Below are positions 46,901-54,584 of a stretch of 64,000 bases of DNA, in pieces; positions within the stretch are counted from its first letter, which is position 1, and each line of letters starts with the position of its first letter. Source of the DNA: Candidatus Accumulibacter sp. 66-26. GTDB taxonomy: Bacteria > Pseudomonadota > Gammaproteobacteria > Burkholderiales > Rhodocyclaceae. Made by a program: the position numbers and the translations under genes. The notes beneath the pieces were generated by a model. The model searched no databases, had not been told where the DNA came from, and worked only from the letters and a program-made list of their open reading frames with translations. The DNA lies in the NCBI GenBank assembly GCA_001897745.1, contig MKUH01000018.1:89613-153612 (forward strand), read 5' to 3'.

Positions 46901-47724
46901 CGCATGGCGCCCGCGACCTCGTCGCGCATGGCGAGCAAGCGTTCTCCGGGCAGGATGCCGAGTTCGCTCTCGAAGCGCTGGCGCAGCGCTTCGAAGGCTT
47001 CCAGCGCGCTGCTGCCGTCCCCCGCTTCGGCGAGCAGGGACATCAGCAGCATGCAGCGGTCTTCGTCCAGCGGGCAGCGGCCGGCGAGCAGGCGGGCGCT
47101 GTCGATGGCGGCGGCGAGCCGGCCCTCGCCGCGCTGGATGCGGCAGACGTGTTCGAGCAGCAACAGACTCTTCGCCCGGAAATGCTGGCGCATCGTCTCC
47201 AGCCATTCGTCGAACTCAGGCGTGTCGGCGAGCTGCAGGCCTTCGAGGAAGATTCCGCCCAGGCTGGCGAGCCGGGGTTCCAGCTCGTCTTCGCGCCAGC
47301 GGCGGGCGGCCGGTTCGTTGGCGATCACGCGCTTGAGCGCTTCGTCCGAGAGAAAGGCGATATCGAGCGCGAGCGTTGCGTCCGGGACGAGGCGGACGGC
47401 GCGGTCGTCGCGGTGCAGGACGGCGTTCGTCGGCGCAATGTCGAAGATGGCGGCCAGGTTGTTCAGAACCTGGCGCAGGTTGGTGCGGGCGGCGGGAAGT
47501 TCGAGTCCGGGCCAGAAAAGATCGGCCAGTTTCTCCCGGGTCTGCCAGGCGCCGGCGTTGACCGCGAGATAGCCGAGCAGGGCCATGCCCTTGCGGTACT
47601 TGACGTGCCGGCTCTCCGCTTCGTCCGCGCGGCGTATCTGTGGGCGCCCCAGCAGGTCGATCACGAGCGCCGGGGCCTTCTTCTCTGTTGCGTGATCCTC
47701 TGCGTCCCTGCTTGCCGCGCTCAT
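43927..47724 (-). CDS. Large regulator: SARP-type winged helix, BTAD, cyclase-like, STAND ATPase, TPR
   Basis: This protein has about 1265 residues (1286 if the ATG at 47787 is used). In order it has a winged-helix DNA-binding domain (about 20-110; REKLADLFWPGLELPAARTN is typical), a BTAD domain (about 115-275) and a class III adenylyl/guanylyl-cyclase-like domain (about 300-450). The cyclase-like domain keeps the first metal Asp (LYCDFG), but GRG replaces the usual GDG, so catalysis is doubtful. A STAND NTPase follows with Walker A APAGLGKTR near 510 and Walker B LIVVDDLHWSD near 635, then helical TPR-like repeats to about 1240. It probably activates transcription after sensing a ligand and NTP. 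Start 47724 was preferred because the predicted promoter leaves almost no leader for 47787; neither start has a good ribosome site. Confidence 0.82.
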   Translation of the reverse strand: MSAASRDAEDHATEKKAPALVIDLLGRPQIRRADEAESRHVKYRKGMALLGYLAVNAGAWQTREKLADLFWPGLELPAARTNLRQVLNNLAAIFDIAPTNAVLHRDDRAVRLVPDATLALDIAFLSDEALKRVIANEPAARRWREDELEPRLASLGGIFLEGLQLADTPEFDEWLETMRQHFRAKSLLLLEHVCRIQRGEGRLAAAIDSARLLAGRCPLDEDRCMLLMSLLAEAGDGSSALEAFEALRQRFESELGILPGERLLAMRDEVAGAMRNMLAASRSGGASVSAGSGEATESALPELRWLVTLYCDFGMRHDEAADVDDDFIDLLRSIVQQRGGTVVAVAGRGVLAAFGLGHGVERSTERALLAACDLRRALAESFPLRMGLGAGKVLFRPTPGAPSLVGEVPDLAMRIGWAAGPGEIWASQSVIRQAATAFDFRQVGVQRFPGIEGEHALFQLLGAAAPDGDVQHPGGARQDAPFTGRQNELAGLQALWREACAGRPRVAVVRAPAGLGKTRLVGMLARWVRTTGGTLHRVACQLELQHQPLAPVLASLDPQPESPPHGAPSARQERIARNLRQQFPGFREEATAALLCLADGASGPGTEAPASKSDAFAALIELMERQLAKAPTLIVVDDLHWSDQATRELLALIAKGLTAQRVLLVITTRPDVPCDCPPSLRQDYELRPLSNAETLEMIALGDPDGLIPPARRQSIAEASGGIPLFVERLIRSWQDGEHHLLPITELLQGELDRLGAAKNVLRAASVLGCTFRLNDLAALLPPGDIPSALARAVAQRLIEANADGSFGFCHDLIRETVYNGLPYAQRKRLHERTARMLLERSAHAVEEIARHFSAAQCRPEAAEWWSKAGTAAMAREFAADAQACFQKAFDTLAALGERADPAFVLSTRLHLGRAAQLAEGFGSALGHRLYSEAVAELGAASVQRADAHENLFAALSGQYWGSSSQGELDGIDTARRLEAMARTDAERLMACAALGNSLFWNGGLVEAASWQARGIALAARMPPGERMRYGLDDPAIVCRAFHAWNLWFLGDEAAACATVREGIALAREGGRAHALCFMLTFGVTVHWRRRAVDQVVELASEALVLAQRHGFPLWEGANQLFLLWAQAKRGALTDTRPLFAAAALMQQAYRGGITTLRWIASDALMAQGEWDEAEKLLDLTIREADRHEDQYCLADLLWSKGSCLHRRGADEEAVSHLLRAGELAQAQQALGLLAGFTSRAPQPCETPPKARETRKTRVAEPVKGA

Positions 47725-47802
47725 CGTCTCCAAGGTCTCCAAGGGATTTCTGCGGCTGCGGCCGCATTCGAGGCGTGCATGATACATGCCTAGCTGTTTG
47801 GA

Positions 47803-47832
47803 ATTAAAGCTCTCTTACGCCCTTCTTACGCC
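47803..47832 (-). promoter_or_regulatory. Candidate SARP-type box in the divergent regulator promoter
   Basis: On the minus strand GGCGTAAGA occurs at 47832-47824 and 47821-47813, starting exactly 11 bases apart. Four bases later is TTTAAT (47808-47803), five of six matches to a -10 element. The arrangement resembles the repeat pair before the pilin gene. It would serve the minus-strand regulator; the plus-strand regulator starts 154 bases away. The rest of 47833-47986 shows no clear site. Confidence 0.55.
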
Positions 47833-47986
47833 TCTCCGGTAAAAAGGGAAGACATCGCCGCCCGACGGCTCTTTGAGCATCGATTTTCCTATGCGAACGC
47901 CTCGTTTCATCCAACGCCATGACTGATGCCCGTGCTCCGCTTTTTGCGCTGCCCGCGGCGCGCCGACGCTCTCCGGAGTCCCGCGC

Positions 47987-50900
47987 ATGAGTTCGCACGG
48001 CGCCCCCGCACGCTGGCTGAGTTTTTTCGGTCAGGCCTCGCTGATCGCTCCGGGCGGCAGCGAGCCGCTCGCCTGCAAATACCGCAACGGCATCCTGCTG
48101 CTCGGCTTCCTGGCCGCGCATCCGGAGCGGATTTTCCGGCGCGAGTCCCTGGCTGACCTGTTCTGGCCGCAGCTCGACACCAGTGCCGGGCGCAGCAACC
48201 TGCGCGTGGTCCTGACCGATCTGCTCGGCGTTCTGAAGGCGGTCGGCCTGGCCGAGTGCCTCGAAACCCAGCGCGAATGGCTGTCCTTTCATCTGCCTGA
48301 AAACCTGTGGAGCGACGAAAGCCTGCTGACCGCGCTCCGGGCCGGCGAGATGCGCGGCACGCCCTGGCTGGGATTCGTGCGCGAACGGCTGGCGAGCGAT
48401 CCGCCCTGGCTGGACATCGGCGATGCGCGGACCTCCGAGGACTTCCGGGAATGGCTCGGCGTGCAGCGTATCCATCTGGAAAACCTGTTCCCGCCCGCCG
48501 TGGATGCGCCGGCGCCGGCGGCCGCCCCGGTCGTCGCCGACAGCTCGCTCGAACTGGCGATCCTGGCCCTGCTGCGCCTGGATCTCGAACCGCTCCAGGA
48601 GATCGGCGACGAGCGCGAGGTCTGGCGCCGGATGCAGGCGGACGAAGCGCGGCTGGTGCGCGAGGCCGCCATCCACGGCGGCGTGCTGGTCGATTCCGGG
48701 ATCGACGGCGCGACCTTCGCTTTCGGCCAGGACAGCCTGCATGGCGGCTATCGCTGGCAATCGCTGCGCGCAGCAGCCAACCTGCATGCCGTTCTCGCGC
48801 CCCGCTACCGGGTCCGCATGGGGGTGCTGGCCGGGCGCGTGCTGATCGAGCGCGGCAGCGTGCCGCGCGCTTCGGGAATGCGCGTGCGTCTGGTCGAGCA
48901 ACTCGCGATGAGCGCGCAGCCCGGGGAAATCGTCGCCGACGAAAGCTACCTCGATCTGGCGCCCGCTTTCGGCGGAACGACGCGGGGCTCGCGGCGTTTT
49001 CGCGGCGTCACGCGGGAGGTCGAACTGTGCGGGCAATCCATCGAGAAGCTTCCCGCCTTCCTGCTGCTGCCGGTCTGCGACGGCAACGCGCCCTTCGTTG
49101 GCCGCGAGGCGACGCTCGCCGAGCTGGACGCGCGCTGGCAGCGGGTGCGCCAGGGCGAGGCGCAGCGCTATTGTCTGGAAGGCGAGGCCGGCATCGGCAA
49201 GACGCGGGCCGTCTACGAGTTTGCCGCCCGCCTGCAGGCCGTGGGGACGCCGATCTTCTGGCTCGGCGGGCGCTCGGAAACGGCCGGCCATCCCTGGAGC
49301 GCGCTGCACGAGCTGCTGACCCGCCTGCTGTGCGGCGCCGGCGCCGACTGGGACGAGCGCCTGGAGCGCTTCCTCGAGCAGATGGGACGGAAGCTGGGCC
49401 ACGAGCAGCGGACGGCCTTGCTTCGCTTTCTCGCGAACCACGGCGTCGTTCATGGCGAACGGAGCGTCTTCACCGAGGCCTTCCGCATCCTGCTCGGCGA
49501 CGGTGGCCGGCCGCTGCTCATCGTGGTCGACGATGCACAGTGGGTCGATGCCGCGAGCAGCGCCGTCCTGCGCGAAATCACCGCGCAGGCCCCGCACGCC
49601 TTCTTTCTGCTGACCCGCCGCCCCGTGCATTGCGCGGGCCTGCTGCTCGATGGCTGCACGACGCAGCCGCTGGCGCCGCTCGACGACGGCGCCGCGTACG
49701 CCATTCTCGACGCCATGCCCGACGCCGACCTGCTGGACAGGGCGGTGCACCGGCGCATCGTCAGCTCGGCGCGCGGCCTGCCGATCTACCTGCTGGCCGG
49801 CGCGGCGCCGAACGGCGCCCCGCTCGCCGAGCACCTGCAGGGTATGAGCAACAGCCTCGACAAGGCGGTCGGCGTCATGAAAGTCGCCGCGCTGTTCGGC
49901 ATCCAGTTCCAGCTCGACGACCTGTTTGCGCTCGTCCCGCCGGAAATCGCCGAGGCCGCGGTCGGGCAGGCGGCCGCCTCGCGCCTGATCGTGTCGCGCG
50001 GACCGCGCACCTGGGCCTTCTTCCATCCGCTGCTGCACAGCCATCTGCGCGGCCTGCTCGACGCGCCGGAAATCCGCGAGCTCGCGCCGCGCGCTGCGCA
50101 AGTCCTCGAACGGCGCGGGGAGCTGCCGCAGGCCGCCGCGCTGTTCGAGGAGGCCGGCGCCGGCGGGCTGGCGCGGGAAACCTATCTGCGCGCCGCGAGC
50201 CAGGCGCTCGATCGGGAGGACACGCTGGCCGCCTGTCCGCTGTTCGAACACGTCGCCCGTCTCGGCTACGGCACGGGCGATGCCGGGCAATGGGCGCGCC
50301 TGCGCCATGCCCGCGCCCTGGTGATCAAGGACGGCTACGGCTCGCGCAGCGTGCACCAGATTTCCCGGGTCGTGCGCCAATCCCTTCCGGCCTTGCTCGG
50401 CGGCGACGAGATCGCCTTCAAGGCGACGGCCTACGCCTATCTCGGCGCCGGCAACGAGCGGGCCGACGCCGGGCTGGAGTACGCCGAGGAAATGGGCCGT
50501 CTGGCGCGCACGCCGATCCAGCTGCAGACGGCGGCCTGGGCGCGCGCCAACACCTTGTTCTGGCTTGGCCGTTTCATGGAGGCCCGGCCTTTGCTGGAAA
50601 ACGCGCTGGCGACTGCGGACGCCTTGCCCTTCGCGGAGCGCATCCGTTACTTCCCGTCCGACCCGCTGGTGCTCGGCAACGGGCAGCTGGCCTGGATGCG
50701 CTGGTTCATGGGCGACGGCGCCGGCGCGCGCGCGTGCATCGAACGGGCCATGGCGCATGCCCTCGGCTCGCGCCTGCGCCAGGACAAGGCCATCGCCTAC
50801 TGCTTCGCTGCCGTCCTGTGCTGGTGCGAGGGCGACATGGCCGGGCTGGCGATGAACGCCAACGAAGCCTGGATCGTGGCCGACGGCGAGGATTACCTGC

Positions 50901-51334
50901 TCTGGAAGACCGTCGCCGGCCTCCTGCTGGCCGTTGCCCGCGCTACGGGCGGCGAGGCGCCGAAGCTCCTCGATCTGCTTGCCGCCGAGAACGTCATGCG
51001 TCAGGCCTATCCTGGCGGACTCAACACCGGGCGCTGGATCGGCATCGCCGCCTTGCTCGCGGCCGGGCAGAACTTCATCGCGCTGCAGGTCATCGAGCGC
51101 GCGCTCGGCGAAGGCCGGCAGCAGGAGCACCAGTATTGCCTGATGGATATCTGGCGGCTCAAGGCCCAGGCGCTGGAGGCCTTGCCGCTGAGCCGCCGGG
51201 CGAGCGTCCGCGAGGCGCACGCCCAGGCCGTCCGCTGTGCGCAGGCGGCGGGCGCGCGCGGCTGGCTGGATCGCTGGTATCCCGACTCCTTCGCGGTGCC
51301 GGAATGCGCCTCCGAACTCGCAACTTCTGCGTAG
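47987..51334 (+). CDS. Large regulator paralogue: winged helix, cyclase-like, STAND ATPase, TPR
   Basis: This 1115-residue protein is a paralogue of the divergent gene. The N-terminal winged helix (about 10-100) shares RRESLADLFWPQLDTSAGRSNLR-type sequence, and the C-terminal repeats share blocks such as MRQAYPGGLNTGRW. The BTAD domain is missing. The cyclase-like region (about 185-350) is strongly degenerate. The STAND ATPase has Walker A GEAGIGKTR near 403 and Walker B LLIVVDDAQW near 510. A TPR-like region runs from about 680 to 1085. GGAG lies eight bases before the ATG. Both genes may act as partners or as antagonists. Confidence 0.8.
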   Translation: MSSHGAPARWLSFFGQASLIAPGGSEPLACKYRNGILLLGFLAAHPERIFRRESLADLFWPQLDTSAGRSNLRVVLTDLLGVLKAVGLAECLETQREWLSFHLPENLWSDESLLTALRAGEMRGTPWLGFVRERLASDPPWLDIGDARTSEDFREWLGVQRIHLENLFPPAVDAPAPAAAPVVADSSLELAILALLRLDLEPLQEIGDEREVWRRMQADEARLVREAAIHGGVLVDSGIDGATFAFGQDSLHGGYRWQSLRAAANLHAVLAPRYRVRMGVLAGRVLIERGSVPRASGMRVRLVEQLAMSAQPGEIVADESYLDLAPAFGGTTRGSRRFRGVTREVELCGQSIEKLPAFLLLPVCDGNAPFVGREATLAELDARWQRVRQGEAQRYCLEGEAGIGKTRAVYEFAARLQAVGTPIFWLGGRSETAGHPWSALHELLTRLLCGAGADWDERLERFLEQMGRKLGHEQRTALLRFLANHGVVHGERSVFTEAFRILLGDGGRPLLIVVDDAQWVDAASSAVLREITAQAPHAFFLLTRRPVHCAGLLLDGCTTQPLAPLDDGAAYAILDAMPDADLLDRAVHRRIVSSARGLPIYLLAGAAPNGAPLAEHLQGMSNSLDKAVGVMKVAALFGIQFQLDDLFALVPPEIAEAAVGQAAASRLIVSRGPRTWAFFHPLLHSHLRGLLDAPEIRELAPRAAQVLERRGELPQAAALFEEAGAGGLARETYLRAASQALDREDTLAACPLFEHVARLGYGTGDAGQWARLRHARALVIKDGYGSRSVHQISRVVRQSLPALLGGDEIAFKATAYAYLGAGNERADAGLEYAEEMGRLARTPIQLQTAAWARANTLFWLGRFMEARPLLENALATADALPFAERIRYFPSDPLVLGNGQLAWMRWFMGDGAGARACIERAMAHALGSRLRQDKAIAYCFAAVLCWCEGDMAGLAMNANEAWIVADGEDYLLWKTVAGLLLAVARATGGEAPKLLDLLAAENVMRQAYPGGLNTGRWIGIAALLAAGQNFIALQVIERALGEGRQQEHQYCLMDIWRLKAQALEALPLSRRASVREAHAQAVRCAQAAGARGWLDRWYPDSFAVPECASELATSA

Positions 51335-51483
51335 GAAGGTCGGAATATGGCAATTCGGCTCATGATTTGAGCGCTTTTGCAGTAGAATTGCTCCGCCTTT
51401 CGGTTGGTACGGGGATCGAGCACAAAGCAACGCCCCTGTTTCTTTCCAGCCGTCTGCCACTTGAGTCTGTTGAATCCGGGCGT

Positions 51484-51511
51484 GTCCCGCCCGCTCCGCT
51501 CATTCCGCCAA
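51484..51511 (+). repeat. Possible tRNA-Asp 3'-end remnant (island boundary)
   Basis: GTCCCGCCCGCTCCGC (51484-51499) matches 14 of 16 bases of the tRNA-Asp 3' end (29409-29424), and TCCGCCAA (51504-51511) repeats the tRNA tail. A terminator and ppiD follow at once, as they would in a genome where tRNA-Asp directly precedes ppiD. It is short and imperfect, so chance similarity is possible. Confidence 0.4.
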
Positions 51512-51521
51512 TATCGAAAAG

Positions 51522-51542
51522 GCGAACGCAAGTTCGCTTTTT
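51522..51542 (+). terminator. Intrinsic terminator before ppiD
   Basis: GCGAAC (51522-51527), loop GCAA, GTTCGC (51532-51537), then TTTTT. It lies 188 bases after the plus-strand regulator gene and 43 bases before ppiD, so it can end readthrough into ppiD. Confidence 0.75.
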
Positions 51543-51584
51543 GTATTGAAGCTTCGATTCTTACTGGATAAACGGGCAATCACC

Positions 51585-53492
51585 ATGTTTGACGCCGTTC
51601 GCAACAACAAGAAGATCGTTCAGATTTTTCTTGCCCTGATTACCTTGCCGTTCGCCTTTTTCGGCGTCGATTCCTATATGCGCAACGCGGGGGCCGGGAG
51701 CGACCTGGCCAGCGTGGGCGACACCAAGATCACCCAGCCGCAGTTCGAGCAGGCGATGCGCGACCAGCAGGACCGGATGCGCCAGACGCTGGGCGCGAAC
51801 TTCCGTCCCGAAATCATGCACACCCCGGAAGCCCGCATGGCGGTGCTCAATTCGCTCATCGACCAGCGCCTGCTGCTGCTCGAAGCGAACAAGGGCCGCC
51901 TCGGCGCCGGCGACGACCTGCTGCGCGAAGTCATCATGAAGATTTCGGCGCTGCAGGAAAACGGCCAGTTCTCGATGGAACGCTACGAGTCGGCGCTGCG
52001 CGCGCAGGGCATGACGCAAACCCAGTTCGAGGCGCAGCTGCGCCAGGATCTGACGCTGCAGCAGCTGGTCGGCGCCGTCGGCGACACCGGCATCGTCGCC
52101 AAGACGGCGGCGGAAGCCATGATGCGCATCCAGACCGAAGAGCGCCAGGTGGCCGAACTGCGCATCGCGCCCGAGCAGTTCGATGCGCAGGTGAAGATCG
52201 ACGCCGCGGCCGTGCGCAAGTACTACGACGAGAACATCAAGCAGTTCGAGCTTCCCGAACAGGCCAAGGCCGAGTACGTCGTCCTCTCGCTCGACACGCT
52301 GCTCGCCCAGACGACGGTTTCCGACGCCGAACTCAAGGCCTGGTACGACAGCCACAAGGACCGCTACCAGCAGCCCGAGGAGCGGCGCGCCAGCCACATC
52401 CTGCTGATGACCGGCGGCGACGCCGACAAGGCGAAAGCCAAGGCGAAGGCCGAGGAAGTGCTGAAGGAACTTGAAAAGTCGCCGGCCAGATTCGCCGAAC
52501 TCGCCAAGCAGTATTCGCAGGACCCGGGATCGGCCGCCAACGGCGGCGATCTGGGCTTCTTCGGGCGCGGCATGATGGTCAAGCCCTTCGAGGACACCGT
52601 CTTCAAGCAGAAGGAAGGCGAGATTTCCGGCCTCGTGCAGTCCGAGTTCGGCTATCACATCATCAAGCTGACCGGGATCAAGGGCGGCAAGCAGCGCTCC
52701 TTCGAAGAAGTGCGCGCGGAAATTGAGGGCGACCTGAAGCGTCAGGCGGCCGCCCGCAAGTTCGCCGAGGCCGCGGAGAGCTTCAACAACATCGTCTATG
52801 AGCAGTCGGACAGCCTGCAGCCGGCCGCCGAGAAGTTCGGCCTGAAGGTGCAGCAGTCGAACTGGCTGCCGAAGAGCCCGAATCCGCAGGTGCTCGCGGC
52901 GCTCGGCCCGCTCGGCAACGAGAAGGTGCTTGCCGCGCTGTTCTCGGAGGACTCGCTGAAAAACCGGCGCAACACCGAGGCCGTCGAGATCGCCCCGAAC
53001 ACGCTGCTGGCGGCGCGCGTCGTCGAGCATCGGCCGGCGGCGTCGAAGGCCTTCGACACCGTGCAGGGCGACATCGAAGCCCGCTTGAAGGCGCAGGAAA
53101 GCGCCGCGCTGGCGAAGAAGGCCGGCGAGGAGAAACTGGCCGAACTGCAGAAGGGCGCCGAGGACAAGGTGGGCTGGGCGCTGGTCAAGAGCGTTTCGCG
53201 CCTGCAGGGGCGCCAGGTGCCGCCCGCGGCGCTGCAGGCCATCTTCAAGGCCAGCGTGGACAAGCTGCCGTCCTACGTCGGCGTCGAAAGCGGCAACGGC
53301 AACTACACGCTCTACAAGATCATGAAGGTGGGCCAGTCCGCCCAGGCCGACGAGAACACGCTGAAGGTCCTGCAGCGCGAGTACAGCACGCTGACCGCGC
53401 AGGAAGATTTCGCCGCCTACCTCGCCGCGCTGCGCGCCCGCTACAAGATCGACGTCAACAAGGCCGCGCTGGAAACCCGCGAGCGCCAGTAG
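51585..53492 (+). CDS. ppiD: Periplasmic folding chaperone PpiD (SurA N-terminal and PPIC domains)
   Basis: PpiD is anchored in the inner membrane at the Sec translocon and helps newly exported proteins fold. The 635-residue product has a membrane helix at about residues 12-30 ([19 protein letters not shown]), an SurA_N-like region (about 35-190), a parvulin PPIC domain (about 255-370; [12 protein letters not shown] and [10 protein letters not shown]) and a C-terminal chaperone part. The ATG at 51585 begins [11 protein letters not shown] as homologues do; 13 codons are open upstream. Confidence 0.94.
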   Translation: MFDAVRNNKKIVQIFLALITLPFAFFGVDSYMRNAGAGSDLASVGDTKITQPQFEQAMRDQQDRMRQTLGANFRPEIMHTPEARMAVLNSLIDQRLLLLEANKGRLGAGDDLLREVIMKISALQENGQFSMERYESALRAQGMTQTQFEAQLRQDLTLQQLVGAVGDTGIVAKTAAEAMMRIQTEERQVAELRIAPEQFDAQVKIDAAAVRKYYDENIKQFELPEQAKAEYVVLSLDTLLAQTTVSDAELKAWYDSHKDRYQQPEERRASHILLMTGGDADKAKAKAKAEEVLKELEKSPARFAELAKQYSQDPGSAANGGDLGFFGRGMMVKPFEDTVFKQKEGEISGLVQSEFGYHIIKLTGIKGGKQRSFEEVRAEIEGDLKRQAAARKFAEAAESFNNIVYEQSDSLQPAAEKFGLKVQQSNWLPKSPNPQVLAALGPLGNEKVLAALFSEDSLKNRRNTEAVEIAPNTLLAARVVEHRPAASKAFDTVQGDIEARLKAQESAALAKKAGEEKLAELQKGAEDKVGWALVKSVSRLQGRQVPPAALQAIFKASVDKLPSYVGVESGNGNYTLYKIMKVGQSAQADENTLKVLQREYSTLTAQEDFAAYLAALRARYKIDVNKAALETRERQ

Positions 53493-53537
53493 GCGTTCGC
53501 GCCCGGCACGCTTCCGGGCGTGCCGCGGAGCGCAATG

Positions 53538-53571
53538 AAAAACGCCGACCGGGCAACCGGTCGGCGTTTTT
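53538..53571. terminator. Bidirectional terminator between ppiD and fabI
   Basis: A perfect 15-bp stem AAAAACGCCGACCGG/CCGGTCGGCGTTTTT surrounds the loop GCAA, with A5 and T5 ends. It sits between the convergent ppiD and fabI. Confidence 0.93.
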
Positions 53572-53617
53572 CATTGGCCGGCGCCGGGCGTGCCGCCGGC
53601 GCTGGCGATGGAACGGA

Positions 53618-54418
53618 TCAGGCCGGCATCGGTTCCGGGTTGCCCAGCGCGGTGGTGTTCAGGCCGCCGTCGACGTACATGATCTCGGCCGTGACGCCGC
53701 TCGCCAGGTCGGAGAGCAGGAAGGCGGCGGCGTTGCCGACTTCGTCGATCGTGATGTTGCGGCGCAGCGGGGCGTTGTGCGCGTTGTAGGCGAGCAGGCG
53801 GGAGAAGTTGCCGATGCCGGAGGCGGCCAGCGTCTTGATCGGGCCGGCCGAGATGGCGTTGGCGCGGATGCCCTGCGGGCCGAGGCAGAAGGCGAGGTAG
53901 CGGGTGGCCGCCTCGAGGCTGGCCTTGGCCAGGCCCATGGTGTTGTAGTTGGGCAGCGTGCGCTCGGCGCCGAGGTAGGAGAGGGCGAGCAGGGCCGGGT
54001 TGTTGCCCTTCAGCAGCAGCGGGCGCGCGGCCTTGGCGAGCGCCGGGTAGCTGTAGGAGGAAACGTCGTGCGCGATGCGGAAGGCTTCGCGCGAAATGCC
54101 GTCGAGGAAGTCGCCCTCGATCGCTTCGCCGGGGGCGAAGGCGATCGAATGCACGAGGCCGTCGAGGCCTTCCCAGTGCTTGCCGATTTCGCCGAAGAGG
54201 GCGTCGATCTGGGCGTCGTCGGCGACGTCGCAGGGGAACACCAGCGTGCTGCCGAACTCCTGCGCGAACTTGCCGACGCGATCCTGGAAGCGTTCGTTCT
54301 GATAGGTGAAGGCCAGTTGCGCACCTTCGCGGTGGCAGGCCTTGGCGATGCCGTAGGCGATCGAGTGCTTGGACAACAGCCCGGTGATGAGAATACGCTT
54401 GTTTGCGAGGAATCCCAT
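53618..54418 (-). CDS. fabI: Enoyl-[acyl-carrier-protein] reductase FabI
   Basis: FabI catalyses the last, NADH-dependent reduction of each fatty-acid elongation round. The 266-residue short-chain dehydrogenase has [13 protein letters not shown] as dinucleotide loop, and YNTMGLAK carries the catalytic Tyr and Lys (Y-x6-K). [19 protein letters not shown] is typical of triclosan-sensitive FabI. It is single, convergent with ppiD, with a TATAAT 66 bases upstream. Confidence 0.96.
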   Translation of the reverse strand: MGFLANKRILITGLLSKHSIAYGIAKACHREGAQLAFTYQNERFQDRVGKFAQEFGSTLVFPCDVADDAQIDALFGEIGKHWEGLDGLVHSIAFAPGEAIEGDFLDGISREAFRIAHDVSSYSYPALAKAARPLLLKGNNPALLALSYLGAERTLPNYNTMGLAKASLEAATRYLAFCLGPQGIRANAISAGPIKTLAASGIGNFSRLLAYNAHNAPLRRNITIDEVGNAAAFLLSDLASGVTAEIMYVDGGLNTTALGNPEPMPA

Positions 54419-54483
54419 GGATGCTCCCGTTACTTGGATTTGTTGGAGTTCTTTGTAATTGTTGTAATCAGCTCAAGGTGCGC

Positions 54484-54489
54484 ATTATA
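54484..54489 (-). promoter_or_regulatory. Candidate -10 element of fabI
   Basis: A perfect TATAAT on the minus strand lies 66 bases before the fabI ATG. No good -35 element is seen 16-18 bases further up, so the promoter may rely on an activator or be spurious. Confidence 0.4.
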
Positions 54490-54584
54490 AAGGAATTCGC
54501 CGGCCCGCCGGGGGCGGCTTTTTGCAGTGCAGCGCAGGGAAATCGGCGGCACTTTTTTCAACGCTTCGCGCTACACTTCGCCCC

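Noticed and set aside
48307..51549. 1080-codon frame overlapping the plus-strand regulator
   Set aside because: Arg/Ala-rich frame-shifted reading of the regulator gene; the other frame has intact domain motifs.
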